A stretch of 41,050 bases of DNA from Candidatus Dormiibacterota bacterium (GTDB taxonomy: Bacteria; Chloroflexota; Dormibacteria; Dormibacterales; Dormibacteraceae), in contig CATPBO010000114.1 of assembly GCA_955652835.1 (NCBI GenBank), forward strand, positions 1-41,050. Reading direction: 5' to 3'. The notes beneath the pieces were generated by a model. That model did not search any database. It was not told the DNA's origin and was given only the letters and a program-made list of their open reading frames with translations. Shown in pieces: positions 25,403-32,023 of the stretch. Both the position numbers and the translations under genes were made by a program. Each line of letters starts with the position of its first letter. Position 1 is the stretch's first letter.

Positions 25403-26596
25403 ATGCGACTTCGAATTGGGATCGTGTTGTTGCTGGTTGTCGCCGGCGCGGCGACCTGGAATTACTTTCGCCCGATTCCAGCCGTAGCCGCCACCGGGAC
25501 GGTACCTGCGTCGGAGGTGGTCGCCGGAACGCCGCCGACCCTGCCGTGGCCGAGCCATGGGTCGGGCGCAGTCGGTGAGGAAAAACTCGGATTCATCGCA
25601 AGCTCTGGAAATGAGCAGCCCATACCGGCCGCCAGTGTCGTCAAGGTGATGACCGCACTTGTGGTCCTTGAAGACAAGCCTCTCCAGAAGGATCAGGCGG
25701 GCCCGACAATCGCGATCACCGACGCCGATGTCGCCACGTACAACGCTGATGCCGCCAACAAGGAGTCGGTCGTCGAGGTCCGAGTGGGTGAGCCGCTGAC
25801 GGAGCTCCAGGCATTGCAGGCCCTGCTCATCCCTTCCGCAAACAATCTGGCGGAGACCCTCGCGCGCTGGGATGCGGGTTCGATCGAAGCCTTCGTGGCC
25901 AAGATGAACGCCAGGGCGGCTGCACTCAAGCTAAGCCATACCAGGTTTGCGGACACGAGTGGCGCCAATCCAGGCAGCATCAGCACTCCGACCGACCTCA
26001 TGGCGCTTGGCATGGCGGCGATGAAGCAAGAGGTGTTCGTGCAGGTCGTCGGGATGGCCCAGGCGCAGCTTCCCGTGGCCGGGATCGTCTACAACGTGGA
26101 CAGCGTGCTCGGCCAGAGCGGCATCATCGGCATCAAGACTGGTTCCGGCTTGAACAGCGGCGCGAACTTTCTCTTCGCCGCCAATGTCACAGTCGACGGG
26201 CACCAGATCACCCTCTACGGATGTGTGATGGGGCAATCGACCCTCGACGCCGCCTTCACCTCGGCCAAGAGCTTGATCGCATCGATGCAGTCGGCCTTGC
26301 ACGTCCACCGGGAGATCGCGCGCAACCAGGCCATCGCCACCTATCTCATGCCATGGGGTGCGCAGTCGGACCTGATCTCATCGGTCGACGTCGACCTGGT
26401 CGAGTGGCCGGGCATGGTGAAACGGCAGCGACTCGACACACGTTCGATCGTCGTCGACCAGCCGCTGGCGGCCGGCACCAGGGAGGGCACCGACCACCTG
26501 GTGCTTGGGGATTACAACCTGGACATCCCGCTGGTCACCGCCGACCCGCTGTTTCCGCCTGGTCGCTTCTGGCGCCTCACGCGGCTCAGCGTCTGA
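25403..26596 (+). CDS. D-alanyl-D-alanine carboxypeptidase (S11 family, low-molecular-weight PBP)
   Basis: A 397-residue serine peptidase that trims the terminal D-alanine of peptidoglycan stem peptides. The three active-site motifs are present: SVVK at 78-81, SAN at 145-147 and KTG at 245-247. The N-terminal hydrophobic stretch (RIGIVLLLVVAGAATWN) is a signal anchor, so the enzyme works outside the membrane. A C-terminal beta-rich region of about 100 residues follows the catalytic domain, without an obvious membrane helix. ATG 25403 lacks a Shine-Dalgarno; TATGTT ends 9 nt upstream. Its stop is directly back to back with that of the next, convergent gene within TGATCA. Confidence 0.9.
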   Translation: MRLRIGIVLLLVVAGAATWNYFRPIPAVAATGTVPASEVVAGTPPTLPWPSHGSGAVGEEKLGFIASSGNEQPIPAASVVKVMTALVVLEDKPLQKDQAGPTIAITDADVATYNADAANKESVVEVRVGEPLTELQALQALLIPSANNLAETLARWDAGSIEAFVAKMNARAAALKLSHTRFADTSGANPGSISTPTDLMALGMAAMKQEVFVQVVGMAQAQLPVAGIVYNVDSVLGQSGIIGIKTGSGLNSGANFLFAANVTVDGHQITLYGCVMGQSTLDAAFTSAKSLIASMQSALHVHREIARNQAIATYLMPWGAQSDLISSVDVDLVEWPGMVKRQRLDTRSIVVDQPLAAGTREGTDHLVLGDYNLDIPLVTADPLFPPGRFWRLTRLSV

Positions 26597-27040
26597 TCAG
26601 CTGACTCGGCACGAACCTGCATAGGAAGGTAGGACCCCATCCCACCCCGCGTGATTCGCGTCGCGCCATGCCTGCCCGATCTCGCCGAGACGCTCCCATC
26701 CGCTGTGTTCAATCTCGACCCTCGTCGACGAGTTGGGAAGCTCGCGAAACACGATCTCGACATCGGTCGCATTCGCGTTGTCCGTGGCGATATGCCAGAG
26801 GTAGCGCAGGCGGCGGGGTGGATCCCATTCCACGATCTGGCCCCAATCGATCTCGCGGCCGCTGCGCGTGCGCTCAAAGATCCGCCCGCCCACGCCGGGC
26901 TCGAAGACGATCTCCGATCCCGCCTCGTGTGACGCGGTATGTTCGACCGGCCACCAGGACGAAGCCTTGCGGGTCCAGGTAGCAAATGCATGGTCTGGCG
27001 CGCAGGCCACGACGAAAGACATCCTGAGCGGTTCGATCAT
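26597..27040 (-). CDS. SRPBCC/AHSA1-domain protein
   Basis: A 147-residue START-like (AHSA1/CalC) domain protein, with typical FATWTRKASSWWPVEHT, EIVFEPGVGGRIFE and a C-terminal helix WERLGEIGQAWRDANHAGW. The fold has a hydrophobic cavity that binds small lipophilic molecules; the function of bacterial members is mostly unknown. It overlaps the ArsR gene by 4 bp (ATGA), a very common pairing in which the ArsR protein regulates the SRPBCC gene. Confidence 0.85.
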   Translation of the reverse strand: MIEPLRMSFVVACAPDHAFATWTRKASSWWPVEHTASHEAGSEIVFEPGVGGRIFERTRSGREIDWGQIVEWDPPRRLRYLWHIATDNANATDVEIVFRELPNSSTRVEIEHSGWERLGEIGQAWRDANHAGWDGVLPSYAGSCRVS

Positions 27041-27369
27041 CGCCGAGCTTTGGCAGGCTTGGTGATCTCAGCAAACAGTCGGAAGCCGGTGCCCACATGA
27101 CCCCATACCTGCGACAGGTACTTGCGCGCCACCTCGGCGCCGTCTTCGTCGAGACGGTACAGACGCCGCGCGCCGATTTGCTCGTCGGCGACGAGGCCGG
27201 CCTTGTTCAGCAGGCGGAGATGACGTGAAACGGCCGGGCGGCTGATGGGCAGCCTGTCCGCTATCTCCTGGACCGAGCGAGGCTTTCCCGCCAACAGCTC
27301 CACGATGGCACGCCGGTATGAATTGCCGAGCGCATCGAAGGGATCGCCTTTCGGCATGGCAGCCTTCAT
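27037..27369 (-). CDS. ArsR-family (SmtB-like) transcriptional regulator
   Basis: A 110-residue winged helix-turn-helix repressor: DALGNSYRRAIVELLAGKP, then the recognition helix region ISRPAVSRHLRLLNKAGLV and wing RRLYRLDEDG. No cysteine or histidine metal-site cluster is visible, so it probably senses something other than metal. It starts at ATG 27369 or ATG 27357. TACCAT 7 nt upstream of 27369, with no Shine-Dalgarno, supports a leaderless mRNA from the first ATG. This hexamer touches the palindrome at 27380-27395, which suggests autorepression. Confidence 0.88.
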   Translation of the reverse strand: MKAAMPKGDPFDALGNSYRRAIVELLAGKPRSVQEIADRLPISRPAVSRHLRLLNKAGLVADEQIGARRLYRLDEDGAEVARKYLSQVWGHVGTGFRLFAEITKPAKARR

Positions 27370-27379
27370 CTGGAGTATG

Positions 27380-27412
27380 GTAACGGTCGCGTTACGGTAA
27401 CAGAATTGTTAC
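27380..27412. promoter_or_regulatory. Tandem 16-bp palindromes, probable ArsR operator
   Basis: Two copies of GTAAC-N6-GTTAC occur at 27380-27395 and 27397-27412, separated by one base, with centres 17 bp apart. The second extends to GTAACA-gaat-TGTTAC. They fill the short divergent region between arsR (minus) and the conserved hypothetical gene (plus), so a dimeric regulator bound here could control both sides. Confidence 0.65.
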
Positions 27413-27427
27413 GACAGGAGGAATGAA

Positions 27428-27847
27428 GTGGCCAGCGCGAAAGTGAAGGGATTGGGGACCAAGGAATCACCATGGCAGCTGACGACGCCCAGCGGGTCGT
27501 CTGAATACCTCATGTACAAGGATGCGTCGCTCGACCCGCCGGCGATCGTATGCGTCGTCGGCAAGACAGAGCTGCGTTACCAGCTGCGTGCAATCGAGGA
27601 CCTGCACGCGATGCTGAAGAAGCACGGCGACTGGATGCCTTTGGGGAGTGCCGATGAACAGAAGCCGGCGGCCGAAGGCACGGTGGAAGCCTGGGGTCGA
27701 TCAGCGAAGAACCCGGTCGGCGGTTGGTACGGTCTCAAGAAAGGACTCCGTGGTAGGTTCGGTATGTATATGCCGCCCCTGATGGAAGCGCTTGGCCTGG
27801 CCGAGGTCGAGCACAATCCCAAGAACAACCGGATGCGAGCGAAGTGA
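27428..27847 (+). CDS. Conserved hypothetical protein upstream of the SelW-like gene
   Basis: A 139-residue soluble protein that I do not assign to a named family with certainty. It begins KVKGLGTKESPWQLTTPSGS, and contains PPAIVCVVGKTELRYQLRAI, GDWMPLGSADEQKPAAEGTV and a glycine-rich end WYGLKKGLRGRFGMYMPPLM. Tryptophans and glycines are conserved-looking, with no cysteine pair or membrane segment. The GTG start has a strong AGGAGG (27416-27421) 6 nt upstream. Its stop overlaps the GTG of the SelW-like gene (GTGA), so the two are coupled. The tandem palindromes just upstream suggest control by the divergent ArsR regulator. Confidence 0.8.
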   Translation: MASAKVKGLGTKESPWQLTTPSGSSEYLMYKDASLDPPAIVCVVGKTELRYQLRAIEDLHAMLKKHGDWMPLGSADEQKPAAEGTVEAWGRSAKNPVGGWYGLKKGLRGRFGMYMPPLMEALGLAEVEHNPKNNRMRAK

Positions 27848-28125
27848 TTGCCCCGCTGCATGAGGTGCGGATCCAGTACTGCGTTCCCTGAGACTACCTT
27901 GACCAGGCCGTGAGCCTGGCGGCCGAGGTGCTGAGCCGGTGGGCGCCGATCATGCGTGCAGTCGAGCTTCAGAGTGGGAGCGGCGGAGTCTTCGAGGTGA
28001 TGCTGGATGGCGAGCTCGTATTCAGCAAGAAGGCGGCACGCCGGTTTCCCAAGCCTGGGGAGGTGGCCGGGCTTTTCGAGAAGAAGCTCGGTCCGGCGTT
28101 GGACTGGCGAAAGTCTTCCACGTAA
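27844..28125 (+). CDS. SelW/Rdx-family protein with CxxU motif; probable selenoprotein
   Basis: Read through TGA 27889-27891, this gives a protein of about 93 residues: VRIQYCVP-U-DYLDQAVSLA and then a typical Rdx thioredoxin-like domain with SGSGGVFEVMLDGELVFSKK and PKPGEVAGLFEKKLG. Cysteine homologues have YCVPC here, so TGA encodes the second thiol position of the CxxC redox motif, the hallmark of SelW-type selenoproteins. The frame is continuous on both sides. A 17-nt hairpin starts 11 nt after the TGA. The start is GTG 27844, overlapping the upstream stop (GTGA), or GTG 27865, four codons before the tyrosine-cysteine. A caller treating TGA as stop would keep only 27910-28125 or nothing. 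Likely role: selenol/thiol redox, partner unknown. Confidence 0.85.
27903..27919 (+). promoter_or_regulatory. Candidate bacterial SECIS hairpin (SelW-like gene)
   Basis: CCAGGC (27903-27908) pairs perfectly with GCCTGG (27914-27919) around the loop CGTGA. The hairpin is 17 nt long and begins 11 nt after the TGA, the spacing and size I recall for the minimal SelB-binding stem-loop of E. coli fdhF. The loop holds a GU step, as in known bacterial elements. Confidence 0.65.
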
Positions 28126-28185
28126 CAGTTCAAATTCACCTGTAACGATCTGACCCCTTCCGACACCAAGCACTGATGGCCGGTT

Positions 28186-28848
28186 GTGCAACCTTTGCCT
28201 TTTAGGTCGCGCTCATATCCTTCGCCGGCGGAGGCTGAACACATCCACGACTCGGAGCTCGAAGCGCTCAAAGCCGGTGACGAGGCCGCATTCCAGTCAC
28301 TCATTCACCGCCATCACGGCCCGATGCTGAGGCTGGCGATGAGCCATGTGGGTGATCGGGGCGTGGCGGAGGACGTCGTGCAGGAAGCCTGGCTCACGTG
28401 CTTGCGCAGCCTTGACCGATTCGAAGGGCGATCGTCGCTGAAGACCTGGATCTTTGGAATCGTGATCAACGTCGCTCGCGCCCGGCGGCGCAAGGAGGCC
28501 CGCATCCTGCCATTCGCGTCGTTCTGGCGGCGTGACGATTCGGATAGCCGCCGGCCGACAGTAGATCAATCGCGCTTCGGCTCAGATGGAATGTGGCGGG
28601 CCGGCCCACACAGCTGGGACAACGTTCCCGAGTCGAAGGTGCTTGGCGGCGAGACTCTTCAGAAGGTCAAGGCGGCGATCGAGTCCCTGCCGCCCAAGCA
28701 GCGCGAGGTCATCCTTCTGCGCGACGTGGCCGGGTTCGAGGCCGTCGAGGTGAGCGCGCTGCTAGGCATCTCTGCGGCAAACCAGCGGGTCAGGCTGCAT
28801 CGGGCCCGGGCTGCGGTGCGAAAAATGCTCGAGGAGTACCTCGGATGA
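28186..28848 (+). CDS. ECF-type RNA polymerase sigma factor
   Basis: A 220-residue extracytoplasmic-function sigma factor. Region 2 is seen in AEDVVQEAWLTCLRSLDRFE and LKTWIFGIVINVARARRR; region 4 in IESLPPKQREVILLRDVAGF with the helix-turn-helix VSALLGISAANQRVRLHRAR. A longer than usual linker (about residues 105-155) with MWRAGPHSWDNVPESK joins them, as in some actinobacterial-like ECF groups. GTG 28186 is the only plausible start and lies in GGTTGTGCAACC, an imperfect palindrome. Its stop overlaps the anti-sigma start (ATGA). A TGTAAC...CGAC pair at 28141 and 28161 could be an autoregulated promoter, but the spacing is short. Confidence 0.9.
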   Translation: MQPLPFRSRSYPSPAEAEHIHDSELEALKAGDEAAFQSLIHRHHGPMLRLAMSHVGDRGVAEDVVQEAWLTCLRSLDRFEGRSSLKTWIFGIVINVARARRRKEARILPFASFWRRDDSDSRRPTVDQSRFGSDGMWRAGPHSWDNVPESKVLGGETLQKVKAAIESLPPKQREVILLRDVAGFEAVEVSALLGISAANQRVRLHRARAAVRKMLEEYLG

Positions 28849-29075
28849 ACTGCCGCCAGGTTGTGGAGCTGATGACCGATTACCTCGAAGGCACGCTGTC
28901 GGCCGCCGACCGCGCCCGATTCGAGGAGCACATCGCGGGTTGTGACGGCTGCCGCGCGTACCTGGCGCAGATGCGGGTGACGAGAAGGCTGGTCGGCAGG
29001 CTTGCCGACGAGCCGATCCCGGAACCCGTCGAGCGCGAGCTGCTCGAAGCATTTCGAAACTGGCGGCTGCCGTAA
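28845..29075 (+). CDS. Zinc-binding anti-sigma factor (ZAS/zf-HC2)
   Basis: A 76-residue protein with the anti-sigma zinc motif H-x3-C-x2-C in FEEHIAGCDGCRAYLAQM and an N-terminal cysteine (MNCRQVVELMTDYLEG). Such domains clamp the cognate ECF sigma and release it on oxidative or other stress. There is no membrane segment, so this is a soluble regulator. ATG 28845 overlaps the sigma stop (ATGA), confirming that they form a pair. Confidence 0.9.
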   Translation: MNCRQVVELMTDYLEGTLSAADRARFEEHIAGCDGCRAYLAQMRVTRRLVGRLADEPIPEPVERELLEAFRNWRLP

Positions 29076-29108
29076 CGCGACGCCCTCCAGCTGCACTCAT
29101 CACCGACC

Positions 29109-29124
29109 GGCCACGTGGGTGGCC
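29109..29124 (+). terminator. Hairpin between anti-sigma and beta-propeller genes
   Basis: GGCCAC (29109-29114) pairs with GTGGCC (29119-29124), loop GTGG. It lies 33 bp after the anti-sigma stop and 25 bp before the next start, so it may terminate or attenuate transcription. No T run follows. Confidence 0.35.
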
Positions 29125-29148
29125 TCGGATGATCGCAAGGAGGATGCG

Positions 29149-30330
29149 TTGTTGCGAGCTTTGCTTCGAATCGGGAAGGCGACGGCGGCGCTGGTGGTGG
29201 CCGCGAGTTTAGGCGGCGGCCTCTCGTTGAGCGTTGCTGCCGAGGAGGAAACTGGGGGCCACGTTTACGTCAACGACAACACTGCTGGGATCAACACGAT
29301 CAGCGGGTTTGTGCGTCACGCGGATGGCAGCCTGACCCCGCTTGCCGGCTCTCCATTCGCTGCAGGCGGGCAGGGGACCGGCACCATCGTCGGCTCCCAG
29401 GGTGCGCTGCAATTGAGCGGCGATGGACTCTACGTGATTGCGGTCGACGCAGGCAGCAACCAGATTTCGGTGCTTCGCATACGACGCGATGGTTCTCTGC
29501 GTGCGGTTGGACGGCCTGTCTCATCGGGCGGTGTAGAACCGGTGAGCATCGCCGTTCACGGCAACCTCGTCTACGTGGCTAACGAGGGCGACAAGACCAC
29601 CGGCACAGGCAGCAACTACACAGGATTCAGGCTCACCGACGGCGGGCGCCTGGTTCCGCTGAGCGACTCAACGTTCGAGCTGCCGAGCACCGCCAATCCA
29701 GGAGACATACTTTTCAACTCGACCGGGACGAATCTCATCGGCGTCGAGGTCGGCACCACCGTTGCCAGCACGTTCCGCATCGACAGCTTCGTCGTCGATG
29801 AGGAAGGGCGGCTCACTCCCGCCGAAGATTCCCCATTTGCCGCCCAGGCAGCGGGGCCATTTGGAAGCGAGTTCTCTCCGGCCAACCCCCGCCACCTCTA
29901 TGTCTCGAACGCGCATGGCGGCCCGGGCAATGGCTCGGTGTCGGCCTTCAACGTGACCCGATCCGGCAATCTCAGCCCGATTGAAAGCTCGCCTTTCGCT
30001 GACGGCCAGACCGCCCCGTGCTGGGTGGAGATAACCAGCGACGGGAAATATCTCTTCACCGTCAACACCGGCAACACAACGATTTCCAGCTACCGCATCC
30101 TGGCGGATGGTTCTTTGAGCTACTTGAGCTCGTCCGCGTTCAAGGGAAAGCCAGGCATCCGACCGTTCGACGCCCGCCTGGGCCCGGACGGCCGCACTCT
30201 GTATGTCGTCGACGCAGCGACTGCCGCAGTAAGCGCGTTCGCAGTCTCCGGAGGCACCTTGAACGAGCTTTCCGGGTCGCCCTTTGCCCTCCCGTCGGGA
30301 GCGACTCCGTTCGGAATAGTGGCGAATTAA
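29149..30330 (+). CDS. Secreted beta-propeller protein (lactonase/YncE-like repeats)
   Basis: About 393 residues from TTG 29149 (or TTG 29152), preceded by AAGGAGG at 29137-29143. A signal peptide is visible (LLRIGKATAALVVAASLGGG then SLSVAAEE). The rest is built of repeats of roughly 50 residues with a recurring pattern of GHVYVNDN, DGSLTPLAGSPFAA and similar: VSAFNVTRSGNLSPIESSPF, ISSYRILADGSLSYLSS, VSAFAVSGGTLNELSGSPF. This is the seven-bladed 6-phosphogluconolactonase/YVTN-like propeller fold, but with a secreted location a metabolic lactonase role is doubtful. It may be a target of the upstream ECF sigma. Confidence 0.85.
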   Translation: MLRALLRIGKATAALVVAASLGGGLSLSVAAEEETGGHVYVNDNTAGINTISGFVRHADGSLTPLAGSPFAAGGQGTGTIVGSQGALQLSGDGLYVIAVDAGSNQISVLRIRRDGSLRAVGRPVSSGGVEPVSIAVHGNLVYVANEGDKTTGTGSNYTGFRLTDGGRLVPLSDSTFELPSTANPGDILFNSTGTNLIGVEVGTTVASTFRIDSFVVDEEGRLTPAEDSPFAAQAAGPFGSEFSPANPRHLYVSNAHGGPGNGSVSAFNVTRSGNLSPIESSPFADGQTAPCWVEITSDGKYLFTVNTGNTTISSYRILADGSLSYLSSSAFKGKPGIRPFDARLGPDGRTLYVVDAATAAVSAFAVSGGTLNELSGSPFALPSGATPFGIVAN

Positions 30331-30354
30331 TCGGCGACGACCAGGTTTCCGACA

Positions 30355-30380
30355 GCGCGGCGGTCCAGCGGCCGCCGCGC
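30355..30380 (+). terminator. Strong GC hairpin after the beta-propeller gene
   Basis: GCGCGGCGG (30355-30363) pairs perfectly with CCGCCGCGC (30372-30380) around an 8-nt loop, 25 bp after the propeller stop. It is followed by CTTAC rather than a T run. It separates the propeller gene from the molybdoenzyme operon, whose AAGGAGG site begins 16 bp later. Confidence 0.6.
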
Positions 30381-30409
30381 CTTACTATGCCTACCAAGGA
30401 GGTGGGGTG

Positions 30410-31015
30410 ATGGGCTTTATCTCGCGCGGGTTTCGTGGCAAGCGGCGCGACAATGTGTCCAGCTCGCGCGTCCCGCCAGGTCAGCATGTGGTCACCGACT
30501 TCCCGGTCCTGGCGGCGGGACCGACCCCGCGCGTTTCACTGGACGTGTGGACGTTCTCCGTCACCGGCGAGATCGACGAGCCTAAGCAATGGACGTGGAA
30601 GGAATTTCGCGCGCTGCCCACTGAAACCCTCACGGCGGACATCCACTGCGTCACCAAATGGTCGAAGCTCGACACCTCCTGGACAGGCGTGTCGGTCGAT
30701 ACTCTGCTTGACGGCGTCGAGTCGGCCGCGGACTTCGCCACCGTTTTCTCCGACGGGGGCTACACCACGAACCTGCCGCTCGATGACCTGACGGGAAAGA
30801 AGGCATGGGTCGTGTACGAGTACGACGGCCAGCCCCTGCACCCCGAGCACGGTGGGCCGGTGCGCCTGCTTGTGCCACATCTCTATTTCTGGAAGAGCGC
30901 GAAATGGGTTCGCGGCATCACGCTGCAAAACGAAGAGCAGCCGGGATTCTGGGAGTCGAACGGATATCACATGCGGGGCGATCCTTGGCGCGAGCAGCGG
31001 TACTGGGGAGATTGA
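30410..31015 (+). CDS. Sulfite-oxidase-like molybdopterin oxidoreductase
   Basis: A 201-residue SUOX-fold (oxidoreductase molybdopterin-binding) domain protein. The molybdenum-coordinating cysteine is probably Cys80 in TADIHCVTKWSKLDTSW; other family stretches are YEYDGQPLHPEHGGPVRLLV and LYFWKSAKWVRGI. It lacks the dimerisation and heme domains of sulfite oxidase and has no Tat signal, so it is a compact cytoplasmic form. ATG 30410 is favoured over GTG 30407 because AAGGAGG (30396-30402) is then 7 nt away. Its stop overlaps the reductase start (TTGA). The natural substrate is unknown. Confidence 0.9.
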   Translation: MGFISRGFRGKRRDNVSSSRVPPGQHVVTDFPVLAAGPTPRVSLDVWTFSVTGEIDEPKQWTWKEFRALPTETLTADIHCVTKWSKLDTSWTGVSVDTLLDGVESAADFATVFSDGGYTTNLPLDDLTGKKAWVVYEYDGQPLHPEHGGPVRLLVPHLYFWKSAKWVRGITLQNEEQPGFWESNGYHMRGDPWREQRYWGD

Positions 31016-31743
31016 GAATCCAGTGGCAGCTTGGCCAGGTGGCCGAGCTGATCCAGGAAACGCCTCGTGTGGCGAGCCTTGTGCTGCAGGTGCCGGAATG
31101 GCCGGGCCACGACGCCGGGCAGCACGTTGACGTCCGCTTGACCGCGGACGACGGCTACCAGGCCCAGCGCAGCTACTCGATCGCGTCGGCGCCGGAGGAT
31201 CCACGCCTGGCGATCACCGTCGAGCGGCTCGAGGACGGCGAGGTTTCGCCATACCTGGTCGGCGAGGTGAAGGTGGGGGACAAGGTCGAGCTGCGTGGAC
31301 CGATCGGGGGCTATTTCGTGTGGAAGGCAGGCGAGGCGCGGCCGTTGCTCTTGATCGCGGGAGGGTCGGGCATCGTGCCGCTGATGGCTATGGTCCGGCA
31401 TCGCGCTGCCGCAGGTGGCAAGGTCCCGACGCGGCTGCTTTACTCGTCGCGCAGCGCGGAGGACATCATCTACCGGGACGAGCTGGACCGGTGCGCTTCA
31501 GCCGGCGACGGTCTTGACGTTGCGCACACGCTGACGCGCGCACAACCCACCGGCTGGAGCGGCTACGGAAGGAGGATCGATCGCGAGATGTTGCGGGAGG
31601 TCGCGTGGCCCAAAGAGCAAGCACCTGCAGTGTTCATCTGCGGGCCGACCGCGTTCGTCGAGACAGCGGCGTCTCTGCTCGTCGAGTTGGGGTACGACCC
31701 GTTGTCGATCAAGACCGAGCGATTTGGCGCCACAGGAGGATGA
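31012..31743 (+). CDS. FAD/NAD(P)-binding ferredoxin-reductase-like protein
   Basis: A 243-residue flavin reductase of the FNR superfamily. The FAD motif is RSYSIASAPEDP, and NAD(P) binding is shown by LLIAGGSGIVPLMAMVRH and FICGPTAFVETAA near the C-terminus. There is no 2Fe-2S ferredoxin domain. It starts at TTG 31012 overlapping the molybdoenzyme stop, so it probably supplies or withdraws electrons from that enzyme; the pairing is inferred from the overlap. It is followed by a DUF6510 gene with its own AGGAGG site. Confidence 0.9.
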   Translation: MRIQWQLGQVAELIQETPRVASLVLQVPEWPGHDAGQHVDVRLTADDGYQAQRSYSIASAPEDPRLAITVERLEDGEVSPYLVGEVKVGDKVELRGPIGGYFVWKAGEARPLLLIAGGSGIVPLMAMVRHRAAAGGKVPTRLLYSSRSAEDIIYRDELDRCASAGDGLDVAHTLTRAQPTGWSGYGRRIDREMLREVAWPKEQAPAVFICGPTAFVETAASLLVELGYDPLSIKTERFGATGG

Positions 31744-31745
31744 CC

Positions 31746-32018
31746 ATGGAGATGTCCGAGGCGAAGCTGGATGGAAACGCGATCGCGGGACTCCTGCGTG
31801 AGATTTTCACCATGGAGATGACCACTTCAGAGACGACTTGCGCGGGTTGTGGTTCAGTCAGCGTGGTGGGGCGGGTCGACGTTTACCTGAACGCGCCCGG
31901 AGTGGTCGTGCGCTGCCCATCCTGCGAGCAGGTCCTGATGCGCATCGTGCACGGGCGGGGACGTTACTGGCTCGACTTGCGCGGGACGCGCTGCCTGGAG
32001 TTCGTGGCGCCCGACTGA
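31746..32018 (+). CDS. DUF6510-like small zinc-ribbon protein
   Basis: A 90-residue protein with two CxxC knuckles, ETTCAGCGSVSVVGR and VVRCPSCEQVLMRIV, that would bind one zinc, plus a C-terminal GRYWLDLRGTRCLEF. I recognise it as the DUF6510 type, which accompanies sulfite-oxidase-like enzymes and flavin reductases in this gene order; the family's role is not established. Of three clustered ATG codons, ATG 31746 has AGGAGG (31734-31739) 6 nt upstream; ATG 31740 would touch it. It may be a third subunit or an electron-carrier chaperone (guess). Confidence 0.82.
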   Translation: MEMSEAKLDGNAIAGLLREIFTMEMTTSETTCAGCGSVSVVGRVDVYLNAPGVVVRCPSCEQVLMRIVHGRGRYWLDLRGTRCLEFVAPD

Positions 32019-32023
32019 CCAGC

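Noticed and set aside
27910-28125. Short 71-residue gene starting at GTG 27910
   Set aside because: This would begin inside the Rdx domain after its redox motif; the natural start is upstream of the TGA at 27844 or 27865.
29144-29160. ATG 29144 as start for the beta-propeller gene
   Set aside because: It is out of frame with the propeller and yields a cysteine/arginine-rich peptide; TTG 29149 or 29152 is in frame and well placed after AAGGAGG.
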